Assembly: GCF_002266465.3 (NCBI RefSeq)
Contig: NZ_CP029427.2
Span: 3,536,501 to 3,600,500, forward strand
Source of the DNA: Bradyrhizobium symbiodeficiens
GTDB taxonomy: Bacteria > Pseudomonadota > Alphaproteobacteria > Rhizobiales > Xanthobacteraceae
Direction of reading: 5' to 3'
DNA length: 64,000 nucleotides
The translations under genes were made by a program, and so were the position numbers. Shown here one piece after another: positions 43,093 to 51,329 of the stretch. The notes beneath the pieces were generated by a model, which saw nothing but the letters and a program-made list of their open reading frames with translations, did not search any database and had not been told where the DNA came from. Position 1 is the first letter of the stretch; each line of letters starts with the position of its first letter.

Positions 43093-44409
43093 ATGGTTGC
43101 ACCCCTGAAAGTGGGCATAGCGGGGCTCGGCACCGTGGGCGCCGAAGTTGTCCGTTTGATTGAAGCGCAGGCCCGCGTGCTCGCAGGCCGCAGCGGCCGC
43201 GGCATCCGCGTCGTTGCCGTCACCGCGCGCTCGAAGGCGAAGAAGCGCGGCATCGACCTGCGCGGCGTCGAATGGGTCAGGGATCCCATGGCTCTGGCCA
43301 CCCATCCCGGCGTCGATTGCTTCGTCGAGCTGATGGGCGGCGCCGGCGATCCCGCGCTGTCGGCGGTCGAGGCTGCGCTCAGCGCCGGCAAGTCAGTGGT
43401 CACCGCCAACAAGGCGCTGCTCGCGAAGCACGGTTTGAAGCTGGCGAAAGCCGCTGAAAAGCACGGCGGTGCGCTGAATTACGAGGCAGCGGTCGGCGCC
43501 GCGATCCCCGTCATCAAAACGTTACGCGAGGGTCTTGCCGGAACCGGCATCAACCGCGTCTACGGCATCCTCAACGGCACCTGCAATTACATCCTGACAC
43601 GGATGGAGCAGGAGGGCCTGTCTTTCGCCGAATGCCTCGCGGATGCGCAGCGGCTCGGTTATGCCGAGGCCAACCCGTCCTTCGACGTCGACGGCCACGA
43701 CACCGCGCAGAAGCTCGCCATTCTCGCCAGCCTCGCCTTCGGCACGAAAGTTGCTCAAAGCGCGGTGTATGTCGAAGGCATCTCCTCCATCGCGCCGGAA
43801 GATCTGCGTGCGGCCGCCGATCTCGGTTATCGCGTCAAGCTTCTCGGCGTTGCGGTGCGCACCGCCAAGGGCATCGAGCAGCGCGTGCATCCGACCATGG
43901 TGCCGAAATCCTCCTCGATCGCGCAGGTGATGGGAGTCACCAATGCGGTCACGATCGACGGCGAGGGCATTCCGCCGATCACGCTGGTCGGCCCCGGCGC
44001 CGGTGGTGCCGCGACCGCATCTGCCGTCGTTGCCGACATCGCCGACGTCGCGCGCGGCATCCGCGCCAACCCGTTCGGCCGGCCCATTTCGCAACTGCGC
44101 GACACCAAGAAGGCGCCGATGGAGCGGCACGAGGGCGGCTATTACATCCGTCTTCTGGCGCGCGATTTCCCCGGCACCGCGGCCGCGATCGCGACGCGGC
44201 TGGCAGAACAGAAGATTTCGATCGAGTCGATCGTGCAGCGTCATCCCAATGGCGGCGTTGCGCCCGATAACGGCAAGGCGGTCCCCGTGCCGGTCATCCT
44301 GATCACTTACGCCACTCACGAAGACGCGGTGCGCCGCGCGCTCGCCGCCGTGCAGAAGGACAAGGTGATCAGTGGACGGCCGCAGGTGATCCGGATCGAG
44401 AAGAATTAG
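43093..44409 (+). CDS. hom: Homoserine dehydrogenase
   Basis: Reduces aspartate semialdehyde to homoserine for threonine and methionine synthesis. It has 438 residues, with the NAD(P) motif GIAGLGTVGAEVVRLIEAQ at residues 8-26, the FVELMGG segment, KSVVTANKALLAKHG, the homoserine-binding GILNGTCNYILTRM and FDVDGHDTAQKLAILASLAFG. A C-terminal ACT domain (about 350-438) suggests allosteric control, usually by threonine. It is followed by glpX after 94 bases. Confidence 0.96.
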   Translation: MVAPLKVGIAGLGTVGAEVVRLIEAQARVLAGRSGRGIRVVAVTARSKAKKRGIDLRGVEWVRDPMALATHPGVDCFVELMGGAGDPALSAVEAALSAGKSVVTANKALLAKHGLKLAKAAEKHGGALNYEAAVGAAIPVIKTLREGLAGTGINRVYGILNGTCNYILTRMEQEGLSFAECLADAQRLGYAEANPSFDVDGHDTAQKLAILASLAFGTKVAQSAVYVEGISSIAPEDLRAAADLGYRVKLLGVAVRTAKGIEQRVHPTMVPKSSSIAQVMGVTNAVTIDGEGIPPITLVGPGAGGAATASAVVADIADVARGIRANPFGRPISQLRDTKKAPMERHEGGYYIRLLARDFPGTAAAIATRLAEQKISIESIVQRHPNGGVAPDNGKAVPVPVILITYATHEDAVRRALAAVQKDKVISGRPQVIRIEKN

Positions 44410-44503
44410 AGCGTGAACAGACGAGCGGTTCGAACGAACCATGGGTGTTGCGAGTTGATGCGGACGGAGATTTCCGTCCCAAACGTTTCGAAGGAGTGAG
44501 CCG

Positions 44504-45505
44504 ATGTCGACCCATATTTCAGTCCCCCCGCAAGCGTTGCTCGAGCGCATCCTCACGCTGGAGATCGTGCGGGTGACGGAGCGGGCGGCGGTGTCGTCGG
44601 CGCGGCTGCGCGGACACGGTAACGAGAAGGCGGCCGACCAGGCCGCGGTGGATGCGATGCGCCGCGAGCTCAACAAGCTCCCGATCGAGGGCACCATCGT
44701 GATCGGCGAGGGCGAGCGCGACGAGGCGCCGATGCTCTTCATCGGCGAGAAGGTCGGCATGAACGCAGGCCCGCAGGTCGACATCGCGGTCGATCCGCTC
44801 GAAGGCACCACGCTGTGCGCCAAGAACATGCCGGGCTCGATCGCCACCATGGCAATGGCCGACGGCGGCACGCTGTTGCACGCGCCCGACGTCTACATGC
44901 AGAAGCTCGCGATCGGCCCCGGCTACGCCAAGGGCGTCGTCGAACTCGATGCCACGCCGGCCGAGAACGTTCGCCGCCTCGCCAAGGCCAAGGGCGTCCA
45001 GCCTGATGGCATCACCGTTCTCGTGCTCGACCGTCCGCGCCATGCCAGCATCATCGAGAGCGTGCGCTCGACCGGCGCTGCCGTGCGCCTGATCACCGAT
45101 GGCGACGTCGCCGGCGTGATCCATTGCGCCGACCCCGACAATACCGGCGTCGACATGTATCTCGGCACCGGCGGCGCGCCTGAAGGCGTGCTCGCGGCCG
45201 TAGCGTTGCGCTGCATCGGCGGCCAGATGCAGTGCCGCCTGATTCTCGATTCCGCTGAGAAGATCGAGCGCGCCGCCAAGATGGGCGTCAACGATCCCAA
45301 GATGATCTACGGCATCGAGGACATGGCGCGCGGCGACTGTCTGTTCGCCGCCACCGGCGTCACGACCGGCTCGCTGCTGTCGGGCGTCAAGTTCCGCAAG
45401 GACGGCGTGATCGAGACCGAGACGGTCGTGATGCGCTCCGTCACCGGCACCGTGCGCTACATCAAGGCCGAGCACCGGGAACTGGCGAAGTTCCATCTGG
45501 ATTAA
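44504..45505 (+). CDS. glpX: Class II fructose-1,6-bisphosphatase
   Basis: The class II (GlpX) bisphosphatase of gluconeogenesis and, in autotrophs, the Calvin cycle. The 333-residue protein carries GTIVIGEGERDEAPML, the metal-binding block DPLEGTT in DIAVDPLEGTTLCAKN, and IHCADPDNTGVDMYLGTGGAPEGV. GGAGTGAG lies before the start. hom-glpX-recJ is a common order in Rhizobiales (family knowledge, from memory); here about 14 kb of other genes lie before recJ. Confidence 0.96.
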   Translation: MSTHISVPPQALLERILTLEIVRVTERAAVSSARLRGHGNEKAADQAAVDAMRRELNKLPIEGTIVIGEGERDEAPMLFIGEKVGMNAGPQVDIAVDPLEGTTLCAKNMPGSIATMAMADGGTLLHAPDVYMQKLAIGPGYAKGVVELDATPAENVRRLAKAKGVQPDGITVLVLDRPRHASIIESVRSTGAAVRLITDGDVAGVIHCADPDNTGVDMYLGTGGAPEGVLAAVALRCIGGQMQCRLILDSAEKIERAAKMGVNDPKMIYGIEDMARGDCLFAATGVTTGSLLSGVKFRKDGVIETETVVMRSVTGTVRYIKAEHRELAKFHLD

Positions 45506-45582
45506 TGTCGCGACCGTCGGCGCGCGATCGTTCGGCTGCTCCGATCGGACGCGCGCCGCAGACTTGATTTCGCGCTTGTCTG

Positions 45583-46779
45583 TTATGGGCTGCGGGGCGG
45601 CGCGGGCATGAACAGGAACGTGTCGCAAGCGGTCAGGGCGAACTTGACGGTCAGTTGAAGCTCGCCGACTTCATCGGCCCAGGGCTGGAGAATGGCCTTC
45701 GCGGACGCCATGTCTCCATTCGCGAGCGCGCGGCGCGCGTTCGTATCGGCCTCGGCATAGATGTCTGTTGCGATCATGCGGGACAGGGCCTGCGAGAGGC
45801 CTCGGTCGAAGGCCTCAAGGCGGACCTCCGATTCATAATGATCCGGCCTGAGCCTGATGTGGTTCTCGGCCTGTGCCGGATCGAAAAGCCCGACCTTGCC
45901 CAGCATGACCAGCAACGGATGATCTCGGGCGATGGCGGAGGGAATGATCGGAAAGGTCCTGACTCTCCCGGATCGATCATCAAGGGAAGCGAACGAAATG
46001 ACGGGCCCGATGTTGAAGCGGGAGTTGCGGTGAAACACCGCGACACGATGATCAATTTCGGAGTCGGCCTCGAACACCGCGCCACTCGCGGGACCGTCGT
46101 CCAGGCCGTGGGCAATAAGGTAGGATGAAAGCTGGGCAACACGGGAGGTGACGGTGCCATGATCGAGCCCATCCACCTCGAATTCGATCTCTCGTCCCGT
46201 GAATGCGGACAATCCGATCGTCAAGGCTCCGATGGTCTTGCCCGCAAGGTAGGGGACGATCTCGATCCACAATGCGAGGGGTTGATCTGGATAGGAAGCA
46301 AAGGCGCTACGTGACTGGTTCAGCCACATCTCGGGCGAGCGGCCGACATTTCCCCGCCAGACGACAGCGGCAACTTCCGGCAATGCCGCGACCACGGTCC
46401 CGACAAAAGCGGTCGTGAGCTGCGTGTTCTCGGCAAAATTCAGCGCCTTCGTTGCCTTATTGCTTTCGGCAGAGCCCATCGGCGCCACGATGAGGTGCGC
46501 ACGATGCCGGCCAACGGCGTGGAAAGCTTCCGGCCAAAGCCAGGAAGCCCGCTGCCACAATTCCTGATCGAAAGGTATTGGCGCCGGCATCATGAGGATC
46601 GTCATGAGATGATCGCCGGCACGGATGAACATCGGATCGTCGGCATCGTTGCTGCGTGAGAGCCCGCCGGGACCCCACTGCACGTCGGGATGACGAATGC
46701 GCAATGTCCGGATCAACGCCTCCTCATCCGGGAGGCGGACATGATCGAGCAGAACGTATGCGACAGGGAGGTCTGTCAT
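45583..46779 (-). CDS. DUF4261-like hypothetical protein
   Basis: A 398-residue soluble protein of unknown function. The opening DLPVAYVLLDHVRLPDEEAL, the central AHLIVAPMGSAESN and the segment IGLSAFTGREIEFEVDGL resemble DUF4261 proteins, which often carry a GRxE-type motif in this position. No catalytic motif stands out. The start at 46779 was chosen because the family-like start MTDLPVAY begins there; the open frame continues upstream to 47130 but overlaps the HAD gene. Divergent from the HAD gene, 157 bases away. Confidence 0.65.
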   Translation of the reverse strand: MTDLPVAYVLLDHVRLPDEEALIRTLRIRHPDVQWGPGGLSRSNDADDPMFIRAGDHLMTILMMPAPIPFDQELWQRASWLWPEAFHAVGRHRAHLIVAPMGSAESNKATKALNFAENTQLTTAFVGTVVAALPEVAAVVWRGNVGRSPEMWLNQSRSAFASYPDQPLALWIEIVPYLAGKTIGALTIGLSAFTGREIEFEVDGLDHGTVTSRVAQLSSYLIAHGLDDGPASGAVFEADSEIDHRVAVFHRNSRFNIGPVISFASLDDRSGRVRTFPIIPSAIARDHPLLVMLGKVGLFDPAQAENHIRLRPDHYESEVRLEAFDRGLSQALSRMIATDIYAEADTNARRALANGDMASAKAILQPWADEVGELQLTVKFALTACDTFLFMPAPPRSP

Positions 46780-46936
46780 GGCAGATGCATGCGCACGCTG
46801 GGGCGAAAGTTTTTGCTCGTCGCGGACGAACGAGGTCTGGCGGACAACTGCTATTGTTGCACGGAAAGGATCATGCTTTAAAGCCCTCGATCTCAGCCGG
46901 AGCCGACCGGGCGCAGGAAAAATCCGCGGAGCGAAC

Positions 46937-47665
46937 ATGACACCAGCATCCGATCTCTCCGCCGTCAAAGCCCTTGTCTTCGACGTGTTCGGCACCGTCG
47001 TGGATTGGCGCACCAGCCTGATCACCGACTTCATGTGGTGGGCAAAGGGACGCGGCATCAGCGCCGACTGGACCGCTCTGGTCGACGGCTGGCGCGGCAT
47101 GTACATGGCCTCGATGGACGACGTGCGCAAACATCCGGAGCGCGGCTATGTCATGCTGGATGATCTGCACCGCCGCTCGCTGGAAAAGCTGGTCGCGCAG
47201 TTCGCGATCAAGGGTCTCACCGAGGCCGATCTCGATTATCTCACCAAGGGCTGGCACCGCCTCAATCCCTGGCCGGACAGCGTCGCGGGCCTGACGCGGC
47301 TGAAGACGAAGTTCGTGATCGCGCCGCTCTCCAACGGTAACGTCGCATTGCTCACCAACATGGCGAAGTTCGCAGGCCTGCCGTGGGACCTCATCATGTC
47401 GGCCGAGCTGTTCGAGCACTACAAGCCCGATCCCGAGACCTATCTCGGCGCAGCAAAGCTGCTCTGCCTCAAGCCGGACGAGGTGATGATGGTCGCCGCC
47501 CACAACGGCGATCTCGCGGCCGCCCAGAAGAACGGGCTCAAGACCGCCTTCGTGGCGCGGCCGACGGAGTACGGTCCGTTGCAGAAGGTGGACTTTGAGG
47601 CGACCGGCAACTGGGACATCGTCGCCAGGGATTTTGGCGGGATCGCCGACAAGCTCGGCTGCTAG
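46937..47665 (+). CDS. HAD superfamily hydrolase, haloacid dehalogenase type II-like
   Basis: A 242-residue HAD hydrolase. The nucleophile is Asp16 in LVFDVFGTVVDWR. The second conserved motif is PLSNGN, the lysine is in EHYKPDPETY, and the acidic motif is VAAHNGDLAAAQ. This order matches type II L-2-haloacid dehalogenases, but several members act on other substrates. The start at 46937 is supported by the usual family N-terminus and excludes an earlier open stretch that overlaps the divergent DUF4261 gene. Confidence 0.88.
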   Translation: MTPASDLSAVKALVFDVFGTVVDWRTSLITDFMWWAKGRGISADWTALVDGWRGMYMASMDDVRKHPERGYVMLDDLHRRSLEKLVAQFAIKGLTEADLDYLTKGWHRLNPWPDSVAGLTRLKTKFVIAPLSNGNVALLTNMAKFAGLPWDLIMSAELFEHYKPDPETYLGAAKLLCLKPDEVMMVAAHNGDLAAAQKNGLKTAFVARPTEYGPLQKVDFEATGNWDIVARDFGGIADKLGC

Positions 47666-47722
47666 CAGCGTGACGCGTGATCGGCTGCGAGTCAGGACAT
47701 AGGCAAGAACAAGAGTTGCTGG

Positions 47723-48265
47723 TTGGCCTCCTCACCGTCGGTTTTGCAAGTCTTGTTCGGGGCGGTGGTGACCGCAGCCATCATTGCGCTCATATCGTGG
47801 ACGCTCCAACAGGCAAGGCCGATTGAGCTCGGCGATACCGCAGGAGCCATCGAGCCGGATAAAAGTACTGCCTGGTTCACGGTCATCGGCGGTTTCCTGA
47901 TGTCGCTTGCCGGCTTGTACGGGGTCCTGTTTCGCGAGGTCGGCTGGGGAGCCTTGGCGATGACGCTCCTGGGGCTTGGCGCTGCCGGCTTCATGTCGCC
48001 ATCACTCACATCCGTGCACCGCGTGACATGGGACGAAGAGTCGGTTGAAGGCCCCTCGAACCTGTTTGGTCCAACACTGGGTTCGCGAAGAACCAAAATC
48101 CTGTGGCGCGATATTTCGAGAACCGGAACGACCATGACCGGCTACTGGTTCGTCGAGAGTCGGGACGGCAGACGGGTTTATTGGAGTTATCTCTACAAGG
48201 GCCACGGCGCTCTGGACGCGTTTCTCTACACGAAGCGACCCGATTTGGAGCTTCCTGCGTCTTGA
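47723..48265 (+). CDS. Hypothetical membrane protein
   Basis: A 180-residue protein with two or three N-terminal membrane helices (about 8-27, 52-70 and 74-92) and a soluble C-terminal domain (about 95-180) with aromatic-rich beta character (GTTMTGYWFVESRDGRRVYW). The domain might be PH-like, but this is a guess. The first start is TTG at 47723, with a weak ribosome binding site, so the true start is uncertain. It is followed at once by the RND-pump fragment. Confidence 0.55.
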   Translation: MASSPSVLQVLFGAVVTAAIIALISWTLQQARPIELGDTAGAIEPDKSTAWFTVIGGFLMSLAGLYGVLFREVGWGALAMTLLGLGAAGFMSPSLTSVHRVTWDEESVEGPSNLFGPTLGSRRTKILWRDISRTGTTMTGYWFVESRDGRRVYWSYLYKGHGALDAFLYTKRPDLELPAS

Positions 48266-48489
48266 TGATCGCGCCAGGGCCTGCGATGTCGTACCGCTTG
48301 GTCGGCGCTGAATTCTATGAAAGCCGGAACGCGGTCGGCATCGGAGTCGCCAGCGGCATGATCGCGGCGACCGGTCTCCGCATCTTCTTCGTACCCGCGC
48401 TGTACGTGCTTGTCCGCCGCATATTCACCGGCGCTCGAGCAGACGCGACAGCCTCGCAGCCGCGCGCGGTCGCAGAGCCCGCCGAGTAG
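48265..48489 (+). pseudogene. Fragment of an RND efflux pump (C-terminal end)
   Basis: A 74-codon frame whose middle reads NAVGIGVASGMIAATGLRIF followed by FVPALYVLVRRIF. This matches the last membrane helix and end of AcrB/HAE1-type RND permeases. The other roughly 1000 residues are absent, so this is a remnant. The first 25 codons do not look like RND sequence and may come from the recombination point. Confidence 0.7.
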
Positions 48490-48537
48490 CGAGCAACGAC
48501 CCGGGAGGCGCTTGCGCCCCCCGGGGTTGATCTCGAG

Positions 48538-49521
48538 CTACAGCGTCATCTTCATCGGTTCGGGATAATAGTGGAAGCCTTCACCGGCCTTGGCGACGTG
48601 GCCGTAGCCGGGCCAGGCGAAGTGATACGACATCACAGGGATCTTGTTGGCCGCGAGCATCGTAAGCAACTTAACCCGCGATTCCGCCGCCTGCTTGGGG
48701 TCGGTGTCGTAGGAAAATTCCATCCGCGGCCGCTCCAGCAGCAGCACGGAATGATGCGAGAGGTCGCCGAGGAAGGCGAAGGACTTGCCGGCCGACGACA
48801 CCATGAAGATGCTGTGGCCCACGGTGTGACCAGGGGCCGCCATCGCCTGCACGCCGGGCAGGAATTCCTCACCGTCCTTGAAGAACTTGATCCGCTCGCG
48901 CACCGGCATCAGGTTCTTGCGGGCGTGGACGACGAAGTCCTTGGCCGGGCCGCCGAGCTTGCCTTCATCGGTCCAGAAGTCGAAATCGCTCTGGGCGATG
49001 TAGATCTGCGCGTTCGGAAACAGCGGCTTGTTGTTGGCATCCACGATGCCACCGATGTGGTCGATATGCGCGTGCGAACAGACCACGGCATCGATGTCCT
49101 CCGGCTTGATCCCCGCCTCGGCCATGCTCTTCTGCTGGCGGCCGGTGGTTGGGCCGAACGCCTTGGACGTGCCCATGCCGGTGTCGAACAGGATCAGCTT
49201 GTCGCCGGTGTTCACGATCGGCGAGTTCTGTTCGAGCACGACGTTGTCCGGCGACAGGAAATTCTCCGCCAGCATCTTCTTCACCTCTTCCTTGGGGACA
49301 CCGGTGAAGGTTCCGGAGGGATCGCCAAGCGGCAGCGGCCCGTCGGAGACGACGGTGACCTCGGCATCGCCGAGGACGAAGCGGTGCCAGTATGGCGTCT
49401 GGGTGCCGAGCTTGGGAGCCCGCGCCAATGCGCTGGTGCCGAGCATGGCGCTGGCACCGAGGCCGGCTCCAAGGCCGGCTCCAAGTGCGAGTAGGGATCG
49501 ACGGGAGACATCGATTGTCAT
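48538..49521 (-). CDS. Tat-exported metallo-beta-lactamase-fold hydrolase
   Basis: A 327-residue protein. The N-terminus has a twin-arginine signal (SRRSLLALGAG, then a GAGLGAGLGA repeat) with cleavage near SALARA. The metal-binding motif is SHAHIDHIGG with His150, His152, Asp154 and His155; further ligands are in APGHTVGHS and FLGDLSHH. Related proteins include lactonases and sulfatases; the substrate here is unknown. The start at 49521 has GGAGGAA before it. Folded export to the periplasm, with metals loaded in the cytoplasm, is likely. Confidence 0.9.
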   Translation of the reverse strand: MTIDVSRRSLLALGAGLGAGLGASAMLGTSALARAPKLGTQTPYWHRFVLGDAEVTVVSDGPLPLGDPSGTFTGVPKEEVKKMLAENFLSPDNVVLEQNSPIVNTGDKLILFDTGMGTSKAFGPTTGRQQKSMAEAGIKPEDIDAVVCSHAHIDHIGGIVDANNKPLFPNAQIYIAQSDFDFWTDEGKLGGPAKDFVVHARKNLMPVRERIKFFKDGEEFLPGVQAMAAPGHTVGHSIFMVSSAGKSFAFLGDLSHHSVLLLERPRMEFSYDTDPKQAAESRVKLLTMLAANKIPVMSYHFAWPGYGHVAKAGEGFHYYPEPMKMTL

Positions 49522-49731
49522 GCATTTCCTCCGCTTTTGTCTTTTGTTTTGCGCGATTGTTCGCGCGTTGGGGCCGGCCTGATCGGCCACGCGGCCGCGG
49601 CCCGGCAGAAAAGTATGCTGCTCCGGCCGCGACAAGCTAGCAAGTGGAATTAGTGCGCAGAGCCACGCGGAGCGAGAACGAGCTGCGGCAGCGCGCATGT
49701 GCACTCGCTCTCCGCCCGCACGGACGACGTG

Positions 49732-49750
49732 AATTGCGTCTTACGCAATT
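49732..49750. repeat. Perfect short palindrome across the GntR stop
   Basis: AATTGCGT (49732-49739) and ACGCAATT (49743-49750) form a perfect 8-bp hairpin with a 3-base loop that includes the stop codon of the GntR gene. It may help end the transcript, but there is no T-run. Confidence 0.5.
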
Positions 49751-50406
49751 TTCAGCGTGAGATCGTTTCCTTCCGTCTCGGCAAAGCCCGCCTGCAACAC
49801 TTCTTCGCGCTTGTGGCGGAGATGCGCGCGCAGAATGTGCGAGAGGCCGGCGCCGTCGCGACGCTGGAGCGCGTTCAGGATGGCGTCATGCTCCTTCACG
49901 GCGAGCGCCCAGCGCTGCGGCGTCATCGGCGTGACGTAGCGTGCGCGCCGGATGCGTGCAGTCACTGACGCGTACAGCCCAGCAAGCACGGGGTTTCCGG
50001 CTGCGCTGACGATGGCTTCGTGAATGGCGCGGTTGCCGCGGTAGTACTGGATCAGATCGCCGTCGCGATAATGCTGCACCATGGCCGCATGCGCGGCGTC
50101 GATCGCGTCGATCTCGGCGTCCGTGATGCGCTCGCAGGCGAGCTCGCCTGCGAGCGCTTCGAGACCCTGGCAGACCTCGAACAGGTCGCGCATGTCCTTG
50201 TCGGTCAGTTTTGCCGCCCGCGAGCCGCGATGCGGCAAGAGCTGCACCAGCCCCTCGGCGGCAAGCACCTTGAGCGCCTCGCGCAGCGGCGTGCGCGAGA
50301 TCTCCAGCCGCTCACACAGCTCGCGCTCCGGGATCCGCGCGCCCGGCGGGATTTCGCCGTCGAGCAGGATGGCGCGGATACGGCCGACGACGTCCTCGTG
50401 AAGCAT
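49741..50406 (-). CDS. GntR family regulator, FadR/FCD subgroup
   Basis: A 221-residue regulator. The N-terminal winged helix reads DVVGRIRAILLDGEIPPGARIPERELCERLEISRTPLREALKVL. The C-terminal FCD domain (about 80-205) is helical and binds carboxylic-acid effectors in this family, with conserved acidic and histidine residues (GNRAIHEAIVSAAGN; ALAVKEHDAILNAL). The start at 50406 is the likeliest; upstream ATGs lie inside the operator region. It is divergent from the catabolic operon and probably represses it through the two TTTG-N4-CAAA sites between them. Confidence 0.92.
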   Translation of the reverse strand: MLHEDVVGRIRAILLDGEIPPGARIPERELCERLEISRTPLREALKVLAAEGLVQLLPHRGSRAAKLTDKDMRDLFEVCQGLEALAGELACERITDAEIDAIDAAHAAMVQHYRDGDLIQYYRGNRAIHEAIVSAAGNPVLAGLYASVTARIRRARYVTPMTPQRWALAVKEHDAILNALQRRDGAGLSHILRAHLRHKREEVLQAGFAETEGNDLTLKIA

Positions 50407-50423
50407 GGGGACCAGCGCTCCAG

Positions 50424-50497
50424 TTTGAATGCAAAACTTGGGTAATCGAATGGTATTACGAAGTTCCAGCTTGCTAATCGCAGATTTTGCATTCAAA
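50424..50497. promoter_or_regulatory. Two matching operator-like sites in the divergent promoter
   Basis: TTTGAATGCAAAA (50424-50436) and its exact inverse TTTTGCATTCAAA (50485-50497) share a TTTG-N4-CAAA palindromic core. They flank the divergent promoters, 61 bases centre to centre. This is the layout expected for GntR autoregulation and control of the operon (inference). An AT-rich tract follows the second site and may hold the operon -10 box. Confidence 0.7.
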
Positions 50498-50525
50498 AAT
50501 ATAAAAAACAAGAGGATACGAGGAA

Positions 50526-51320
50526 ATGGACCGGGCGGTAGGGGCAGACGACCTCGTTTTTGAATGCAACGACGGCATCGGGCGGATCACGTTCAACCGC
50601 CCGCAGGCCCGCAACGCTTTCACTTTCGCCATGTACGAGCGGCTCGCCGCGATCTGCGAAGAGGCCAACAGCGATCCTACGATCAAGGTGCTGGTGCTGC
50701 GCGGGGCCGGCGACAAGGCGTTCGCCGCGGGGACCGACATCAACCAGTTCCGCGAGTTCAAGTCGCCGCAGGACGCGATCGACTACGAGAACCGTATCGA
50801 TCGGGTGCTGACCACGCTCGAACAGTGCCGCGTGCCGACCATCGCGGCGATCAACGGGTTCTGCACCGGCGGCGGCGCCGGCATCGCCGCGGCCTGCGAC
50901 CTGCGCATCGGCACACGCAGTGCCCAGATTGGATTCCCCATCGCCCGGACGCTCGGCAATTGCCTGTCGATGTCCAATGTCGGCCGTCTCACCGCACTCA
51001 TCGGCGCCGCGCGCGTCAAGGACCTGATCTTCACCGCGCGTCTCGTCGATGCCACGGAGGCGGCGAGCGTCGGACTGCTCGGCGAGATCGTCGAGGATCT
51101 GGCTGCGCTGGACCGGCGCGCCGACGAAGTCGCCCGGCTCGTCGCCAGTCATGCGCCACTGACCCTGAATGCGACCAAGCAGGCGGTCGGCCGGCTGCAA
51201 CAGCGGCTGACGGGAGACGAAGGCGAGGACCTCATCCTGATGTGCTACACGAGCCAGGATTTTCGCGAAGGGCTCGATGCTTTCCTCAACAAGCGCGCCC
51301 CGCAATGGCGCGGCCAATAG
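50526..51320 (+). CDS. Crotonase-fold (enoyl-CoA hydratase-like) protein
   Basis: A 264-residue crotonase-fold protein. The oxyanion-hole segments are AFAAGTDINQF and GFCTGGGAGIAAACDLRIG. The two catalytic glutamates of true enoyl-CoA hydratases are not there: the first position is Gly in GGGAGIA and the usual PEI is PIA in IGFPIARTLG. It therefore may be an isomerase, lyase, thioesterase or hydrolase, not a hydratase (inference). It is the first gene of the operon, followed after nine bases by a CoA-transferase, which suits a role on the CoA thioester of the imported acid. Confidence 0.88.
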   Translation: MDRAVGADDLVFECNDGIGRITFNRPQARNAFTFAMYERLAAICEEANSDPTIKVLVLRGAGDKAFAAGTDINQFREFKSPQDAIDYENRIDRVLTTLEQCRVPTIAAINGFCTGGGAGIAAACDLRIGTRSAQIGFPIARTLGNCLSMSNVGRLTALIGAARVKDLIFTARLVDATEAASVGLLGEIVEDLAALDRRADEVARLVASHAPLTLNATKQAVGRLQQRLTGDEGEDLILMCYTSQDFREGLDAFLNKRAPQWRGQ

Positions 51321-51329
51321 GACGCGCCG

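Noticed and set aside
46780..47130. N-terminal extension of the DUF4261-like gene
   Set aside because: It would overlap the divergent HAD gene and begin with basic, low-complexity sequence; the start at 46779 fits better.
50466..50510. A -35/-10 promoter for the crotonase gene (TTGCTA and TATAAA)
   Set aside because: The spacing between them is 23 bases, too long for a sigma-70 promoter, so I did not call it.
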